Assembly: GCF_004014805.1 (NCBI RefSeq) | Contig: NZ_ATDN01000056.1 | Location: forward strand, 1-64,000 | DNA: 64,000 nucleotides | Origin: Mycolicibacterium elephantis DSM 44368 | Lineage (GTDB): Bacteria > Actinomycetota > Actinomycetes > Mycobacteriales > Mycobacteriaceae | Direction of reading: 5' to 3' | Shown here: positions 37,184 to 45,961 of the stretch, one piece after another | Layout of the letters: every line of letters begins with the position of its first letter | Numbering within the stretch: the first letter of the stretch is position 1 | Position numbers and translations under genes: made by a program | Notes under the pieces: model-generated | What the model was told of the DNA's origin: nothing | What the model saw: only the letters and a program-made list of their open reading frames with translations | The model's database searches: none

Positions 37184-38116
37184 GTGGCAAGCCCTGATCT
37201 GACGACGCAATCCGCCGGGGGCGACGCGCCCCGGCAGGTCGAATACGAGACGCTGGACGACGGCCAGATCGCCCGCATCTGGCTGAACCGACCCGACGCC
37301 CAGAACGCCCAGTCACGCACCCTGTTGGTGCAGCTGGACGAGGCATTCGGCCGCGCGGAGGCCGACGATCAGGTACGGGTCGTGATCCTGGCCGCGCGCG
37401 GCAAGAACTTCTCCGCAGGCCATGACCTCGGCTCCGAAGAGGCGATGCTCGAACGCAAACCGGGACCCGATCAGCATCCGACGTTCCAGCAGCTGGGTGC
37501 CACCCGGCCGGCGATCGCCGAGCGGACGTACCTGCAGGAGTGGCACTTCTTCTTCGAAAACACTCGCCGCTGGCGGGATCTGCGCAAGATCACCATCGCG
37601 CAGGTGCAAGGCAACGCGATCTCGGCGGGACTGATGCTGGTGTGGGCGTGCGACCTGATCGTGGCCGCCGACGACGCGAAGTTCAGCGATGTGGTGGCCG
37701 TTCGGATGGGCATGCCAGGCGTCGAGTATTACGCGCACCCATGGGAATTCGGGGCCCGCAAGGCCAAAGAGCTTCTGCTCACCGGAGATTCGATCGACGC
37801 CGATGAAGCCTACCGACTGGGCATGGTTTCGAAGGTGTTTCCGCGCGACGAGCTCGAGGACAAGACGCTTCAGTTCGCGCGGCGCGTCGCCGAACGCCCC
37901 ACGATGGCGGCGCTGCTGGTCAAGGATTCGGTCAACGCCGCAGCCGATGCGATGGGCTTCACCGAGGCCTTGCGGCATGCGTTCCACATCCACGAACTCG
38001 GGCACGCCCACTGGGCCGCACACAACGAGAACCGCTATCCGGTCGGGCTGCCGCCCAACGTTCCGGACTGGCGCACGCTCGGGGCGCCGAAGCCCGCCCG
38101 CCGAGACGAGCCGTGA
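37184..38116 (+). CDS. Enoyl-CoA hydratase/isomerase family protein
   Basis: A 310-residue crotonase-fold enzyme, longer than average, with the oxyanion-hole segments KNFSAGHDLGSEE and NAISAGLMLVWACDLIVAAD and a C-terminal extension ending KPARRDEP. It resembles EchA13-type mycobacterial hydratases. GTG 37184 gives VASPDLTTQ. It is followed by an SDR gene with a promoter-like element between them. A role in fatty-acid or sterol-acid beta-oxidation is plausible, but the substrate is not known. Confidence 0.85.
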   Translation: MASPDLTTQSAGGDAPRQVEYETLDDGQIARIWLNRPDAQNAQSRTLLVQLDEAFGRAEADDQVRVVILAARGKNFSAGHDLGSEEAMLERKPGPDQHPTFQQLGATRPAIAERTYLQEWHFFFENTRRWRDLRKITIAQVQGNAISAGLMLVWACDLIVAADDAKFSDVVAVRMGMPGVEYYAHPWEFGARKAKELLLTGDSIDADEAYRLGMVSKVFPRDELEDKTLQFARRVAERPTMAALLVKDSVNAAADAMGFTEALRHAFHIHELGHAHWAAHNENRYPVGLPPNVPDWRTLGAPKPARRDEP

Positions 38117-38124
38117 CGTATACC

Positions 38125-38137
38125 TTGTTCTAGTTAG
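38125..38137 (+). promoter_or_regulatory. KstR-like half-site/promoter motif before SDR gene
   Basis: TTGTTCTAGTTAG is identical to 23613-23625 before yrbE4A and shares 12 nt with the kshA promoter (minus strand). The left half of a KstR operator is not intact here (ACC replaces AAC). It may be a weak operator or a shared -10 region. A ribosome-binding site AAGGAG follows at 38145-38150, 6 nt before the GTG. Confidence 0.4.
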
Positions 38138-38156
38138 ATCAGCGAAGGAGTCTGCG

Positions 38157-38987
38157 GTGTCTTTGGCGGGGCGAACGGTACTGGTCACCGGTGGTGGCAG
38201 CGGGATCGGCAAGGGCGTGGCCGCCGGGGTCGTGGCCGCCGGCGGCAACGCGATGCTCGTCGGCCGCAACGCCGACCGGTTGGCTGCCGCGGCCGAGGAG
38301 CTCTCCGGCGGCGGCGGCGGCCCGGGCGAGGTGCGTTACGAGCCCGCCGACGTCACCAACGAGGACGAGGTGGCCCGTGTGGTGGACGCCACCACGGCCT
38401 GGACCGGGCGGCTGCGCGGCGTCGTGCACTGCGCCGGTGGCAGCGAGACGATCGGGCCCATCACCCAGATCGACTCCGACGCCTGGCGCCGCACCGTCGA
38501 CCTCAACGTCAACGGCAGCATGTACGTGCTCAAGCACGCGGCGCGCGAGATGGTGCGCGGCGGCGGCGGGTCGTTCATCGGCATCTCCTCGATCGCGGCC
38601 AGCAACACCCACCGGTGGTTCGGCGCGTACGGGGTGAGCAAATCCGCCGTCGACCACCTGATGATGCTGGCGGCCGACGAACTCGGCCCGTCGTGGGTGC
38701 GGGTGAACTGCATCCGCCCGGGGCTGATCCGGACCGACCTGGTCGAGCCCATCATGAGCTCACCGGAGATCAGCGCCGACTACGCGTCGTGCACGCCGCT
38801 GCCGCGGGTCGGCGAGGTCGAAGACATCGCGAACGCGGCGGTGTTCCTGCTCAGCGACGCCTCCGGCTGGATCACCGGGCAGGTGATCAACATCGACGGC
38901 GGCCACGGACTGCGGCGCGGACCGGACATGTCGGCGATGCTCGAACCGCTCTTCGGCGCCGACGGCCTGCGCGGCGTGGTCTCCTGA
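38157..38987 (+). CDS. Short-chain dehydrogenase/reductase
   Basis: A 276-residue SDR: VTGGGSGIGKG cofactor motif, catalytic Ser in GISSIAASN and YGVSK (Tyr-x3-Lys), and a C-terminal ITGQVINIDGGHGLRRG typical of FabG-like members. GTG 38157 has a strong AAGGAG ribosome-binding site. Its promoter region resembles those of sterol genes, but neither the substrate nor a clear M. tuberculosis orthologue is certain. Confidence 0.87.
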   Translation: MSLAGRTVLVTGGGSGIGKGVAAGVVAAGGNAMLVGRNADRLAAAAEELSGGGGGPGEVRYEPADVTNEDEVARVVDATTAWTGRLRGVVHCAGGSETIGPITQIDSDAWRRTVDLNVNGSMYVLKHAAREMVRGGGGSFIGISSIAASNTHRWFGAYGVSKSAVDHLMMLAADELGPSWVRVNCIRPGLIRTDLVEPIMSSPEISADYASCTPLPRVGEVEDIANAAVFLLSDASGWITGQVINIDGGHGLRRGPDMSAMLEPLFGADGLRGVVS

Positions 38988-39031
38988 GGTCTGACCTTGG
39001 TCTGAACCTGGCCTGACCTTGGTCTGACCTT
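38988..39031. repeat. Four tandem 11-bp repeats
   Basis: Units GGTCTGACCTT, GGTCTGAACCT, GGCCTGACCTT and GGTCTGACCTT begin at the base after the SDR stop codon. Units 1 and 4 are identical; the others differ by 1-3 bases. It lies between convergent genes. Confidence 0.85.
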
Positions 39032-39103
39032 CACCCAAATCTGCAGCGGGGTCGTGGTTCGTGCGGAATCACAGCCTTCGTGCAGAATTCGCGGCAGGAA
39101 CCC

Positions 39104-39574
39104 CTAGCTCATCTCCGCCGCGCGGTGCACGGCGTTGATGATGCCCTGATAGCCGGTGCAGCGGCAGAAGTTGCCCGACAACCCTTCGCGGATCTCCTCG
39201 TCGGTGGGCTTGGGGTTCTCGCGCAGCAGCGCGGTGATGCTCGTGACGAATCCCGGCGTGCAGAAACCACATTGCAGCCCGTGGCATTCGCGCAGCGCCG
39301 CCTGTACTGGCGACAGCTCACCGTCGGGACCGGCGATGCCCTCGACGGTGGTCACCTCACTGTCTTCGGCCTGTACGGCGAAGATCAGGCACGACCGCAC
39401 CGCGGCGCCGTCGACCAGCACCGTGCAGGCCCCACAGGCGCCGTGCTCGCAGCCCAGATGTGTGCCTGTCAGGCCGCACTTCTCGCGGAGGAAGTCGGCG
39501 AGCGTCAGGCGCGGTTCGACCACCGCGCGGTAGGTCCGGCCGTTGACGGTCAGCTCGACCGGCAGCTCATGCAT
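39104..39574 (-). CDS. Molybdenum hydroxylase iron-sulfur subunit (CoxS-like)
   Basis: A 156-residue [2Fe-2S] subunit of the xanthine dehydrogenase/CO dehydrogenase family. The plant-type cluster is CEHGACGAC (residues about 43-51) and the second cluster is CGFC with CRCTG near the C-terminus. It is the last gene of the L-G-M-S unit and overlaps coxM by 8 bp. It would pass electrons from the molybdenum subunit to FAD. Confidence 0.93.
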   Translation of the reverse strand: MHELPVELTVNGRTYRAVVEPRLTLADFLREKCGLTGTHLGCEHGACGACTVLVDGAAVRSCLIFAVQAEDSEVTTVEGIAGPDGELSPVQAALRECHGLQCGFCTPGFVTSITALLRENPKPTDEEIREGLSGNFCRCTGYQGIINAVHRAAEMS

Positions 39575-40445
39575 TGTTGGTTGCCTCCGTGGTGGCTTTC
39601 GACCAGGCGCGCGCGACCATCGTGGCGCCGACTTTGGCTCGGTATGCGGCGGTGCCCTGCAGATCGGACGGGATGTCCTCGAGACCGGAGAGGGCGAGCT
39701 CGCCGATCTCGTCGGCGCTGATCTCGCCGACCGGGCGGCCGCTGACGGCCTCTTCGGCGGGGGTACCGCGCAGCGGGGTGGAGCCGAGGCCCAAAAGCCC
39801 GATGCCGCAGCGGGTCACCCGATCGTCGTCGTCCAGTTCGACCGCGACGGTGGCGCCCGCGATGGCGAAGTCGCCGTGCCTGCGCACGAACTCCTCCACC
39901 GCGAAACCCGACCGGCTGCCCCAGATCGGGAAGCGCACGGCGCTCAGGATCTCGCCGGGATGCAGCGACGTCTCCCACAGCCCGGTGAAGAAGTCCTTCG
40001 CCGCGACCTGCCGGGATCCGCGCGACGACACCGCGTCCATCCTGGCGTCGAGCGCCAGCGCCACCGCCGCGTACTCGGCGGCGGGATCGGCGTGCGCGAT
40101 CGCGCCGCCAAGTGTTCCCCTGGTCCGGATCTGGAAGTGGCCGATGTGCGGTGTGGCCAGCGTCAGCAGCGGAACGGACTCGGCCACTTCGTCATCCATG
40201 CCGACATAGGCGTGCGGCGTGCCCGCGGCGATCCGCACCCCGCCGTCGACCAGATCGATGCTGCGCAGCTCGTCGATCCGGGAGATGTCGATGAGGTTCT
40301 CGAAGTGAGTGAGCCGCATCGCCAGCATCGGCACCAGACTCTGGCCGCCGGCAAGCACTTTGGCGTCGTCGCCGAACTCGGCGAGCATGTCCACCGCTTC
40401 CTTCACCGAGTCGGGGCGGTGGTAGGCGAACGGGGCGGGCTTCAT
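39567..40445 (-). CDS. Molybdenum hydroxylase FAD subunit (CoxM-like)
   Basis: A 292-residue FAD-binding subunit with the two CoxM/XDH motifs AGGQSLVPMLAMRL and TRGTLGGAIAHADPAAEYA. It overlaps coxG at its start (4 bp) and coxS at its end (8 bp). Together the three catalytic subunits would form an (LMS)2 enzyme. Confidence 0.92.
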   Translation of the reverse strand: MKPAPFAYHRPDSVKEAVDMLAEFGDDAKVLAGGQSLVPMLAMRLTHFENLIDISRIDELRSIDLVDGGVRIAAGTPHAYVGMDDEVAESVPLLTLATPHIGHFQIRTRGTLGGAIAHADPAAEYAAVALALDARMDAVSSRGSRQVAAKDFFTGLWETSLHPGEILSAVRFPIWGSRSGFAVEEFVRRHGDFAIAGATVAVELDDDDRVTRCGIGLLGLGSTPLRGTPAEEAVSGRPVGEISADEIGELALSGLEDIPSDLQGTAAYRAKVGATMVARAWSKATTEATNNA

Positions 40446-41143
40446 GACAACAGCCGGGTCAGGGCCGCCTGCAGGTCGTCGGCCAGCACGGCGGCGGGGT
40501 GGGCGCGCTTGCGTCGGCGACCGATGAGCAACCCGATCACCACGCCCGCCGCCAGGCCGGCGGCCACCGGTGCGTATCGCTTGGCCACCGACGGCGCGAC
40601 GGCCTTCACCAGGGCGACCGTGTCGATGACGTCACCTTGTTCGGCCTCGGTTGCCGCACTGGGCGTTTCGGTTGCAGTCGGCGCAGAGACCCCGAGCAGG
40701 TCGGACTCCAGGCCGGCCGCGAACTGTCCGATCAGGTGCCCGGCCACATCGGCGAGCACACCCCGCCCGAACTGCGCGGCCTTGCCGGAAATCGTCAGGT
40801 CCGTGTTGATGAGCACCCGAGTGGCGGGTTGCGCGGCGGAGCCCTCGTCCTTGAGCTGTGCGGTGATGACGGCCGCGACGTTGCCGTTGCCCCGGGTCTC
40901 CTTGCCGGTGGCCTTCAACACCATCCGCTGCGCCGCGGCGTCCTTCTCGGCGAACGCCGCTTCACCCTTGTACGACACGGTGATCGGGCCGACCTTGACC
41001 TTTACCGTGCCGGTGAACTCGTCGCCGTCGACGGACAGCAGGGTCGCTCCCGGCAGGCACGGCGCAACGCGCTCGACGTCGGTGAGGAACTCCCACGTTT
41101 TGGCGGCGGGTACCGCGACGCGGAACTCGTTGTTCAGTTCCAT
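40442..41143 (-). CDS. CoxG-like SRPBCC protein
   Basis: A 233-residue protein with a CoxG/SRPBCC domain (residues 1-150; FLTDVERVAPCLPGATLL), a linker and a C-terminal membrane segment (about residues 198-217) followed by basic RRRKR. CoxG proteins are thought to help tether or mature CO dehydrogenase-type enzymes at the membrane. It lies between the coxL-like and coxM-like genes, 8 bp after the former. Confidence 0.88.
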   Translation of the reverse strand: MELNNEFRVAVPAAKTWEFLTDVERVAPCLPGATLLSVDGDEFTGTVKVKVGPITVSYKGEAAFAEKDAAAQRMVLKATGKETRGNGNVAAVITAQLKDEGSAAQPATRVLINTDLTISGKAAQFGRGVLADVAGHLIGQFAAGLESDLLGVSAPTATETPSAATEAEQGDVIDTVALVKAVAPSVAKRYAPVAAGLAAGVVIGLLIGRRRKRAHPAAVLADDLQAALTRLLS

Positions 41144-41151
41144 TCTCTTCC

Positions 41152-43521
41152 TTACTTTTTGGCTTGCTCGATCAGATCGAGGATCGCAGCCGGGCTGGCA
41201 GGTAGCTTGGTCAGCGTCACGCCCAGCGGCGCCAGGGCGTCGTTGATCGCGTTGATCACCGCGGGCGTCGAACCGATCGCGCCGCCCTCGCCGCAGCCCT
41301 TGTATCCGCCGACGCCCGGCCCGGGAATCTCGACGTGACCGTACTCGATCACCGGCACCTCAGTGGATGTCGGTAACAGGTAGTCGACAAACGTTGACGA
41401 CAACGGGTTTCCGTCGTCGTCGTAGACCATGTGCTCCAACAACGCACCGCCGATGCCCTGCACCGTGCCGCCGGCGATCTGGCCCTCGACGACGTTGGGG
41501 TTGATCATCGGACCGACGTCCTCGCTGACGACGTAGCGCGTCAGCGTGACCCGGCCGGTCTCCACGTCGACCTCGCATGTGCAGACGTGCGTGGCGTTGG
41601 CCCAGTGAATGGGCGCCTCCGAGGTGAACCGCGCTGTCGCCTCCAACGATGCGGACACGTTCGGCGGCAACTGCTGCGGCTCGTAGTAGGCGCGGTAGGC
41701 GAGATCGGCGAAAGTCACGCTCTTGTCCGGGTTGTCGCGCACGAGTGCGCGCGAACCGGCGAGTTCCACTTCGGTCTCGTCGACCTCGAGGCGATGCGCC
41801 GCCATGGCCAGAATCTGGCTGCGCAACATCGCACCGGCCTCGTTGACGGCGCCCGCGGTCATCGGCGCGCTGCGGCTGCCCTGGGTGCCGGCGCCATATG
41901 GGGTCACCGCGGTGTCACCCTGGATCGTCGACACGTCGTTGATGTCGGCGCCCAGCGCGTCGGCCGTCAGCTGAACGACGGTGGTCTCCAGGCTGTTGCC
42001 CGTCGACCCGCCGTTGACGTAGACGTTGATCTTGCCGGTCGGCTCCATCCGGATGGTGGCGCCTTCGGTGGCCAGGTGGCCGGTCGCGGCGCCGGTCGGC
42101 TCGATGTAGGCCGAGAAGCCCAGGCCGATGTAGCGGCCCTCGGCCAACGCGTCGGCCTGCTCCTTGCGGAAGCCTTCGTGGTCAAGGATTTTCACGGCCT
42201 GCTCGAAGGTGTCCGCGGGCGCGACGTGGTCGTAGGGCATGCCGTTGGGGTTGAAGTACGGCATCTCGTCGCCGCGAAGGATGTTGCGCCGACGCAGCTC
42301 GACCGGGTCCATGTCCATCTGGCGTGCGGCGATGTCGAAAAGCATTTCGCGGGCCAGGGTTTCGTACTGCCACGGACCGCGGTAGGCGTGCAGGCCCGCG
42401 GTGTTGGAGAACACCGTCTTGTAGTTGAAGCTGGCCTTCGGGACCCGGTAGGGCCCGGGGAAGAACATCCCGACGGCCGCGGTGGTCAACACCGGATACG
42501 GGGTGGGATAGGCGCCGATGTCGTAGGTGAAGTCGATGTCGGCGGCGAGGATGTTGCCGTCCTCGTCGAACGCCATGCGCGCCTTGCCGTCGACGTGGCG
42601 GGCCTGCCCGGCCGACATCAGGTTCTCGCGCCGGTCCTCGATCCACTTGAGAGCTACGCCCGATTGCGCGTTCGACGTCGCGGAAGGCACCTTGCGCGCG
42701 GCGAGCATGATGCACATGTCCTCGCGCATCGGCACGACCTTCTGCCCGAAGCCGCCGCCGGTGTCGCGCATGATCACCCTGACGTTGTGCGCGGGGATGC
42801 CGAGCAGGCGGGCGCAGAAGGCCCTCAGCTCATGTGGCGTCTGCGTGGATGCCCACAGCGTCAACTCGGCGGTGGACGCGGCCCATTCGACGACCATGCC
42901 GCGCGTCTCGATCGGCACCGGCGCATGGATCTGCTGATAGATGTGCGCCTCGGCCACGTACGCGGCGTTGGCGAAGGTCTCTTCGTCCGGCGGTGCGCCC
43001 GCCATTCCGCCCGCGACGTTGTCCGGGTAGGCCTCGTGCACGACGGGAACGCCGGCCTCCGCGCCGCCGACCGCCTTGGTGAAGTCCGCGATCGCGGGCA
43101 GCGGTTCGTAGTCGACCTCCACCCGCTCGACGGCGTCCTCGGCGAGGTAGCGGCTGTCGGCGACGACGAGCGCGACGGGGTCGCCGACGAACTTCGCCTC
43201 GCCCTCGGCCAGCGGCGGGCGCGGGGTGTCGGGCACGTCCTTGCCCGCCACCGCATGCCAGGCCTCGTGGACGTCCGGGTTCAGATCCGCGGCGGTGAAC
43301 ACCGCGTGCACGCCGGGCATGGCCAGCGCGGCCGAGGCGTCGATGCCGTTGATCCGTGCCCGCGCGAAGGGGCTGCGCACGAAGCACGCGTGCAGCATGC
43401 CCGGCCGTATCACGTCGTCGACGAAGGTGCCGTGACCAGTGAGAAGCCGATTGTCTTCGACGCGTGCGACGCGGGTGCCCGCATAACGTGTCGCGACGGT
43501 TCCACCGAGAGGGGAAGCCAC
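41152..43521 (-). CDS. Molybdenum hydroxylase large subunit (CoxL-like, not classical CO dehydrogenase)
   Basis: A 789-residue molybdopterin-cytosine-dinucleotide type subunit: GGGFGQK (255-261) and the catalytic Glu in GCGEGGAIG (Glu745). The active-site loop reads AYRGPW (379-384). True form I CO dehydrogenase has AYxCSFR with the Cys that holds copper, and form II has AYRGAGR, so CO oxidation is unlikely and an aldehyde, purine or other aromatic substrate is more plausible. GTG 43521 starts it. An xdhC gene lies just upstream on the same strand (97 bp). Confidence 0.9.
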   Translation of the reverse strand: MASPLGGTVATRYAGTRVARVEDNRLLTGHGTFVDDVIRPGMLHACFVRSPFARARINGIDASAALAMPGVHAVFTAADLNPDVHEAWHAVAGKDVPDTPRPPLAEGEAKFVGDPVALVVADSRYLAEDAVERVEVDYEPLPAIADFTKAVGGAEAGVPVVHEAYPDNVAGGMAGAPPDEETFANAAYVAEAHIYQQIHAPVPIETRGMVVEWAASTAELTLWASTQTPHELRAFCARLLGIPAHNVRVIMRDTGGGFGQKVVPMREDMCIMLAARKVPSATSNAQSGVALKWIEDRRENLMSAGQARHVDGKARMAFDEDGNILAADIDFTYDIGAYPTPYPVLTTAAVGMFFPGPYRVPKASFNYKTVFSNTAGLHAYRGPWQYETLAREMLFDIAARQMDMDPVELRRRNILRGDEMPYFNPNGMPYDHVAPADTFEQAVKILDHEGFRKEQADALAEGRYIGLGFSAYIEPTGAATGHLATEGATIRMEPTGKINVYVNGGSTGNSLETTVVQLTADALGADINDVSTIQGDTAVTPYGAGTQGSRSAPMTAGAVNEAGAMLRSQILAMAAHRLEVDETEVELAGSRALVRDNPDKSVTFADLAYRAYYEPQQLPPNVSASLEATARFTSEAPIHWANATHVCTCEVDVETGRVTLTRYVVSEDVGPMINPNVVEGQIAGGTVQGIGGALLEHMVYDDDGNPLSSTFVDYLLPTSTEVPVIEYGHVEIPGPGVGGYKGCGEGGAIGSTPAVINAINDALAPLGVTLTKLPASPAAILDLIEQAKK

Positions 43522-43618
43522 GGGTATCGCTCCAATCCGAAGACTTGAAGAGTCTCGTTATCGTACTTCGGTAAAGAACATGCCGGAAGTGGAGAATGAC
43601 ATTATCGGATCGGGTGTC

Positions 43619-44740
43619 TCATCCGTCGTGGTGGATCCGGCCGGTCGTCTCGGTCAGCGGGCGCCCACCGCCGCCCCACCGCTGGGCGATGATCTCCGCG
43701 GCGATCGACACCGCGGTCTCCTCCGGTGTGCGCGCCCCCAGGTCCAGCCCGATCGGGCTGGACAACCGGTCCAGCTCGGCATCGGTCAGGCCCACCTCGC
43801 GCAACCGGTCCATCCGATCGTGGTGGGTGCGCCGCGAACCCATCACCCCGATGTAGCCCACCTCGGGCAACCGCAGCGCGACCTGCAGCACCGGAACGTC
43901 GAACTTGGGGTCGTGGGTGAGCACGCAGATCGCCGTGCGCGCGTCGATCGCGCCTTGTTGAGCCTGCTCGGCCAGGTACTTGTCGGGCCACTTGACGACG
44001 ACCTCGTCGGCGCCGGGGAACCGTTCGGGCGTCGCGAACACCGGCCGCGCGTCGCACACCGTCACCCGGTAGCCGAGCAGCGAGGCCTGCCGGGCGAGCG
44101 CGCCGGCGAAGTCGATCGCCCCGAAGATCAGCATCCGTGGCCGCGGGGCGTGGCTGGCGACGAACACCTCCATGCCGGTTTCCTGGCGTTGGCCGTCGGG
44201 GCCGTAGGACAACACGGTCGTCCGCCCCGCGGCAAGCAGCCCTCTGGCGTCGTCGGTGACCGCGGCGTCGAGGCGCACTGAGCCGAGCGAGCCGTCGGTC
44301 GAGTCGGGTCCGATGACGAGCCTGCGCCCGAGGACCCGAGGATCGGGGTGGGTGATGACCGTCGCGACGGCGGTGGGGCGGTGCGCGGCGATGTCGTCGG
44401 CGACCGCCTGCAACTGCGGGAAGTTCTCGCGCGACATCGGTTCGGCGAAGATGTCGATGATGCCGCCGCAGGTGAGTCCGACGGCGAACGCGTCGTCGTC
44501 GCTGACGCCGTAGCGCTGCAACTCCGGCCGGCCCGAGGCGACGACCTCGTTGGCCAGTTCGTACACGGCCGACTCGACGCAGCCGCCGGACACCGAACCG
44601 GCAACCGTGCCGTCGGGGGAGACGACCATGGTGGCGCCGGGCTGACGGGGCGCGGACCGGATGGTGCGCACGACGGTTGCGACCCCCGCGGTGCCGCCGG
44701 CCCGCCAGACCGACAGCAGCTGCTCCAGTACGTCGCGCAC
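43619..44740 (-). CDS. XdhC/CoxI-family molybdenum cofactor chaperone
   Basis: A 373-residue XdhC-type protein with an N-terminal XdhC domain (SAPRQPGATMVVSPDG, GSVSGGCVE) and a C-terminal Rossmann domain (MLIFGAIDFAGALARQASLL, YIGVMGSRRTHHDR). XdhC proteins bind molybdenum cofactor, help its sulfuration and insert it into XDH-type enzymes; the enzyme genes follow directly. GTG 44740. It diverges from the dipeptidase gene. Confidence 0.92.
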   Translation of the reverse strand: MRDVLEQLLSVWRAGGTAGVATVVRTIRSAPRQPGATMVVSPDGTVAGSVSGGCVESAVYELANEVVASGRPELQRYGVSDDDAFAVGLTCGGIIDIFAEPMSRENFPQLQAVADDIAAHRPTAVATVITHPDPRVLGRRLVIGPDSTDGSLGSVRLDAAVTDDARGLLAAGRTTVLSYGPDGQRQETGMEVFVASHAPRPRMLIFGAIDFAGALARQASLLGYRVTVCDARPVFATPERFPGADEVVVKWPDKYLAEQAQQGAIDARTAICVLTHDPKFDVPVLQVALRLPEVGYIGVMGSRRTHHDRMDRLREVGLTDAELDRLSSPIGLDLGARTPEETAVSIAAEIIAQRWGGGGRPLTETTGRIHHDG

Positions 44741-44831
44741 GCTGGCAGTGTAGGCCGGATCGCCGCCGCCGCTGGGCGGATGCTCAGCAAGTTAAGGTGG
44801 ATGCTTACTCGGCACGGGAACGAGGCCACGG

Positions 44832-45485
44832 ATGCGACAGGTGATGGCCGCTCTGACGGTGACGTGCGCGGTGTGCGCGACGCCCGCGGTGGCCGTCGCC
44901 TCCCCGCAGCAGCCGGTGCCGCCGGTGTCCGACGCGGCGCGGGCCGCCGGTCTCGTCGACGTGCGGACGGCGGTGCCGGACGCGCTCGTCGATCTGCGCT
45001 ACGCGACGCCCGACAACTTCGTCGGCGAGCAGCTGTACCCGTCGGACGCCCGGTGTCTGGTGCACGACTCGATCGCGGCGGGCCTTGCGGCGGCGGCCGA
45101 CGCGCTGCGCCCCGACGTGCTGGTGTTCTGGGACTGCTATCGCCCCCACGACGTGCAGGTGCGGATGTATGAGGCCGTCTCAGATTCCGGCTGGGTGGCG
45201 CGGCCAGGACGCTATGCGCGCAGCCACGAGGCCGGCCTCTCGGTGGACGTGACGTTGGCGCGCGACGGCGAACCGCTCGACATGGGCACCGGCTTCGACG
45301 AGTTCGCGCCGCGTGCCAACGCCTACGCGACCGACGGCGTCAGCGCGGCCGCGCAGCAGAACCGGGCGCGGTTGCGCGAGGCGATGAGACTCGGTGGGCT
45401 CACGGTGTATTCGGGTGAATGGTGGCACTTCGACGGCCCCAACGCCTACGGCGACCATCCGATCCTCGACGTGCCGGTGAACTAG
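44832..45485 (+). CDS. Secreted VanX-type D-Ala-D-Ala dipeptidase
   Basis: A 217-residue peptidase of family M15D with a signal peptide (MRQVMAALTVTCAVCATPAV). The zinc ligands and catalytic residues fit VanX: SHEAGLSVD (His132, Asp139), EWWHF (Glu196, His199) and Arg104 in CYRPHD. It would split D-alanyl-D-alanine outside the membrane, a recycling or wall-trimming role in mycobacteria rather than vancomycin resistance (no vanHA here). It converges on the next gene, overlapping by 4 bp. Confidence 0.9.
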   Translation: MRQVMAALTVTCAVCATPAVAVASPQQPVPPVSDAARAAGLVDVRTAVPDALVDLRYATPDNFVGEQLYPSDARCLVHDSIAAGLAAAADALRPDVLVFWDCYRPHDVQVRMYEAVSDSGWVARPGRYARSHEAGLSVDVTLARDGEPLDMGTGFDEFAPRANAYATDGVSAAAQQNRARLREAMRLGGLTVYSGEWWHFDGPNAYGDHPILDVPVN

Positions 45486-45961
45486 TCCGCCTTCTGCCAC
45501 AGGCAGTCACCGCTCAGCGCGGCCTCGTACATCCTCGCAGGCACCGTGACGGACAGCGGTTGACCCGGCCGGCCCTCCGCGACCTGAGGCGGGCCGACGA
45601 CGCCGGCGCTGACGACCTCCGACAGCACCGCGCGACACCGGCTTTCCGGATCCCGCGGGGTCGCGGTCCAATCGCCTTCGGCGACTTCGGGGTTGCGCTT
45701 GCCTTGTCCGCGCAGCGTGATCTCCGGCCCGTAGCTCAACCATCGGTCGTTCGGCGGCTGCGGCGTGGTGACCGGCTGCCACCGTCCGTCCCGGCAGGTC
45801 AGCGGCATCGTGGCGTCCGGAAGCACGGTCGCGACGCCGGACAGGTCGGGCGGGCACGGGGTATCCGGTTGCGGCGCAGTGGGATCAGCGGACGCAACCG
45901 CAGGTGCGGACAGCAGTGTCGCCGCCGTGACGAGCGCGATGATGTTGCGCCGCATGCTCAT
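45482..45961 (-). CDS. Small secreted protein downstream of DUF4185 gene
   Basis: A 159-residue protein with a signal peptide (MSMRRNIIALVTAATLLSAP, cleavage near residue 25) and four Cys in the mature part (CPPDL, TCRDGR, RCRAV, DCLWQ). ATG 45961 overlaps the stop of the DUF4185 gene (ATGA), so it is coupled to it. Only this part of a much longer open frame is credible. No family recognised; a partner of the preceding secreted enzyme is an inference from coupling. Confidence 0.78.
   Translation of the reverse strand: MSMRRNIIALVTAATLLSAPAVASADPTAPQPDTPCPPDLSGVATVLPDATMPLTCRDGRWQPVTTPQPPNDRWLSYGPEITLRGQGKRNPEVAEGDWTATPRDPESRCRAVLSEVVSAGVVGPPQVAEGRPGQPLSVTVPARMYEAALSGDCLWQKAD

Noticed and set aside
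41152..43521. Carbon monoxide dehydrogenase
   Set aside because: The copper-holding Cys loop AYxCSFR is replaced by AYRGPW.
41431..43548. A 705-codon plus-strand open frame
   Set aside because: It is antisense to the molybdenum large-subunit gene and has low-complexity Arg/Gly/Val composition.
44832..45485. Vancomycin resistance gene vanX
   Set aside because: There are no vanH or vanA ligase genes and the protein is exported, unlike VanX.
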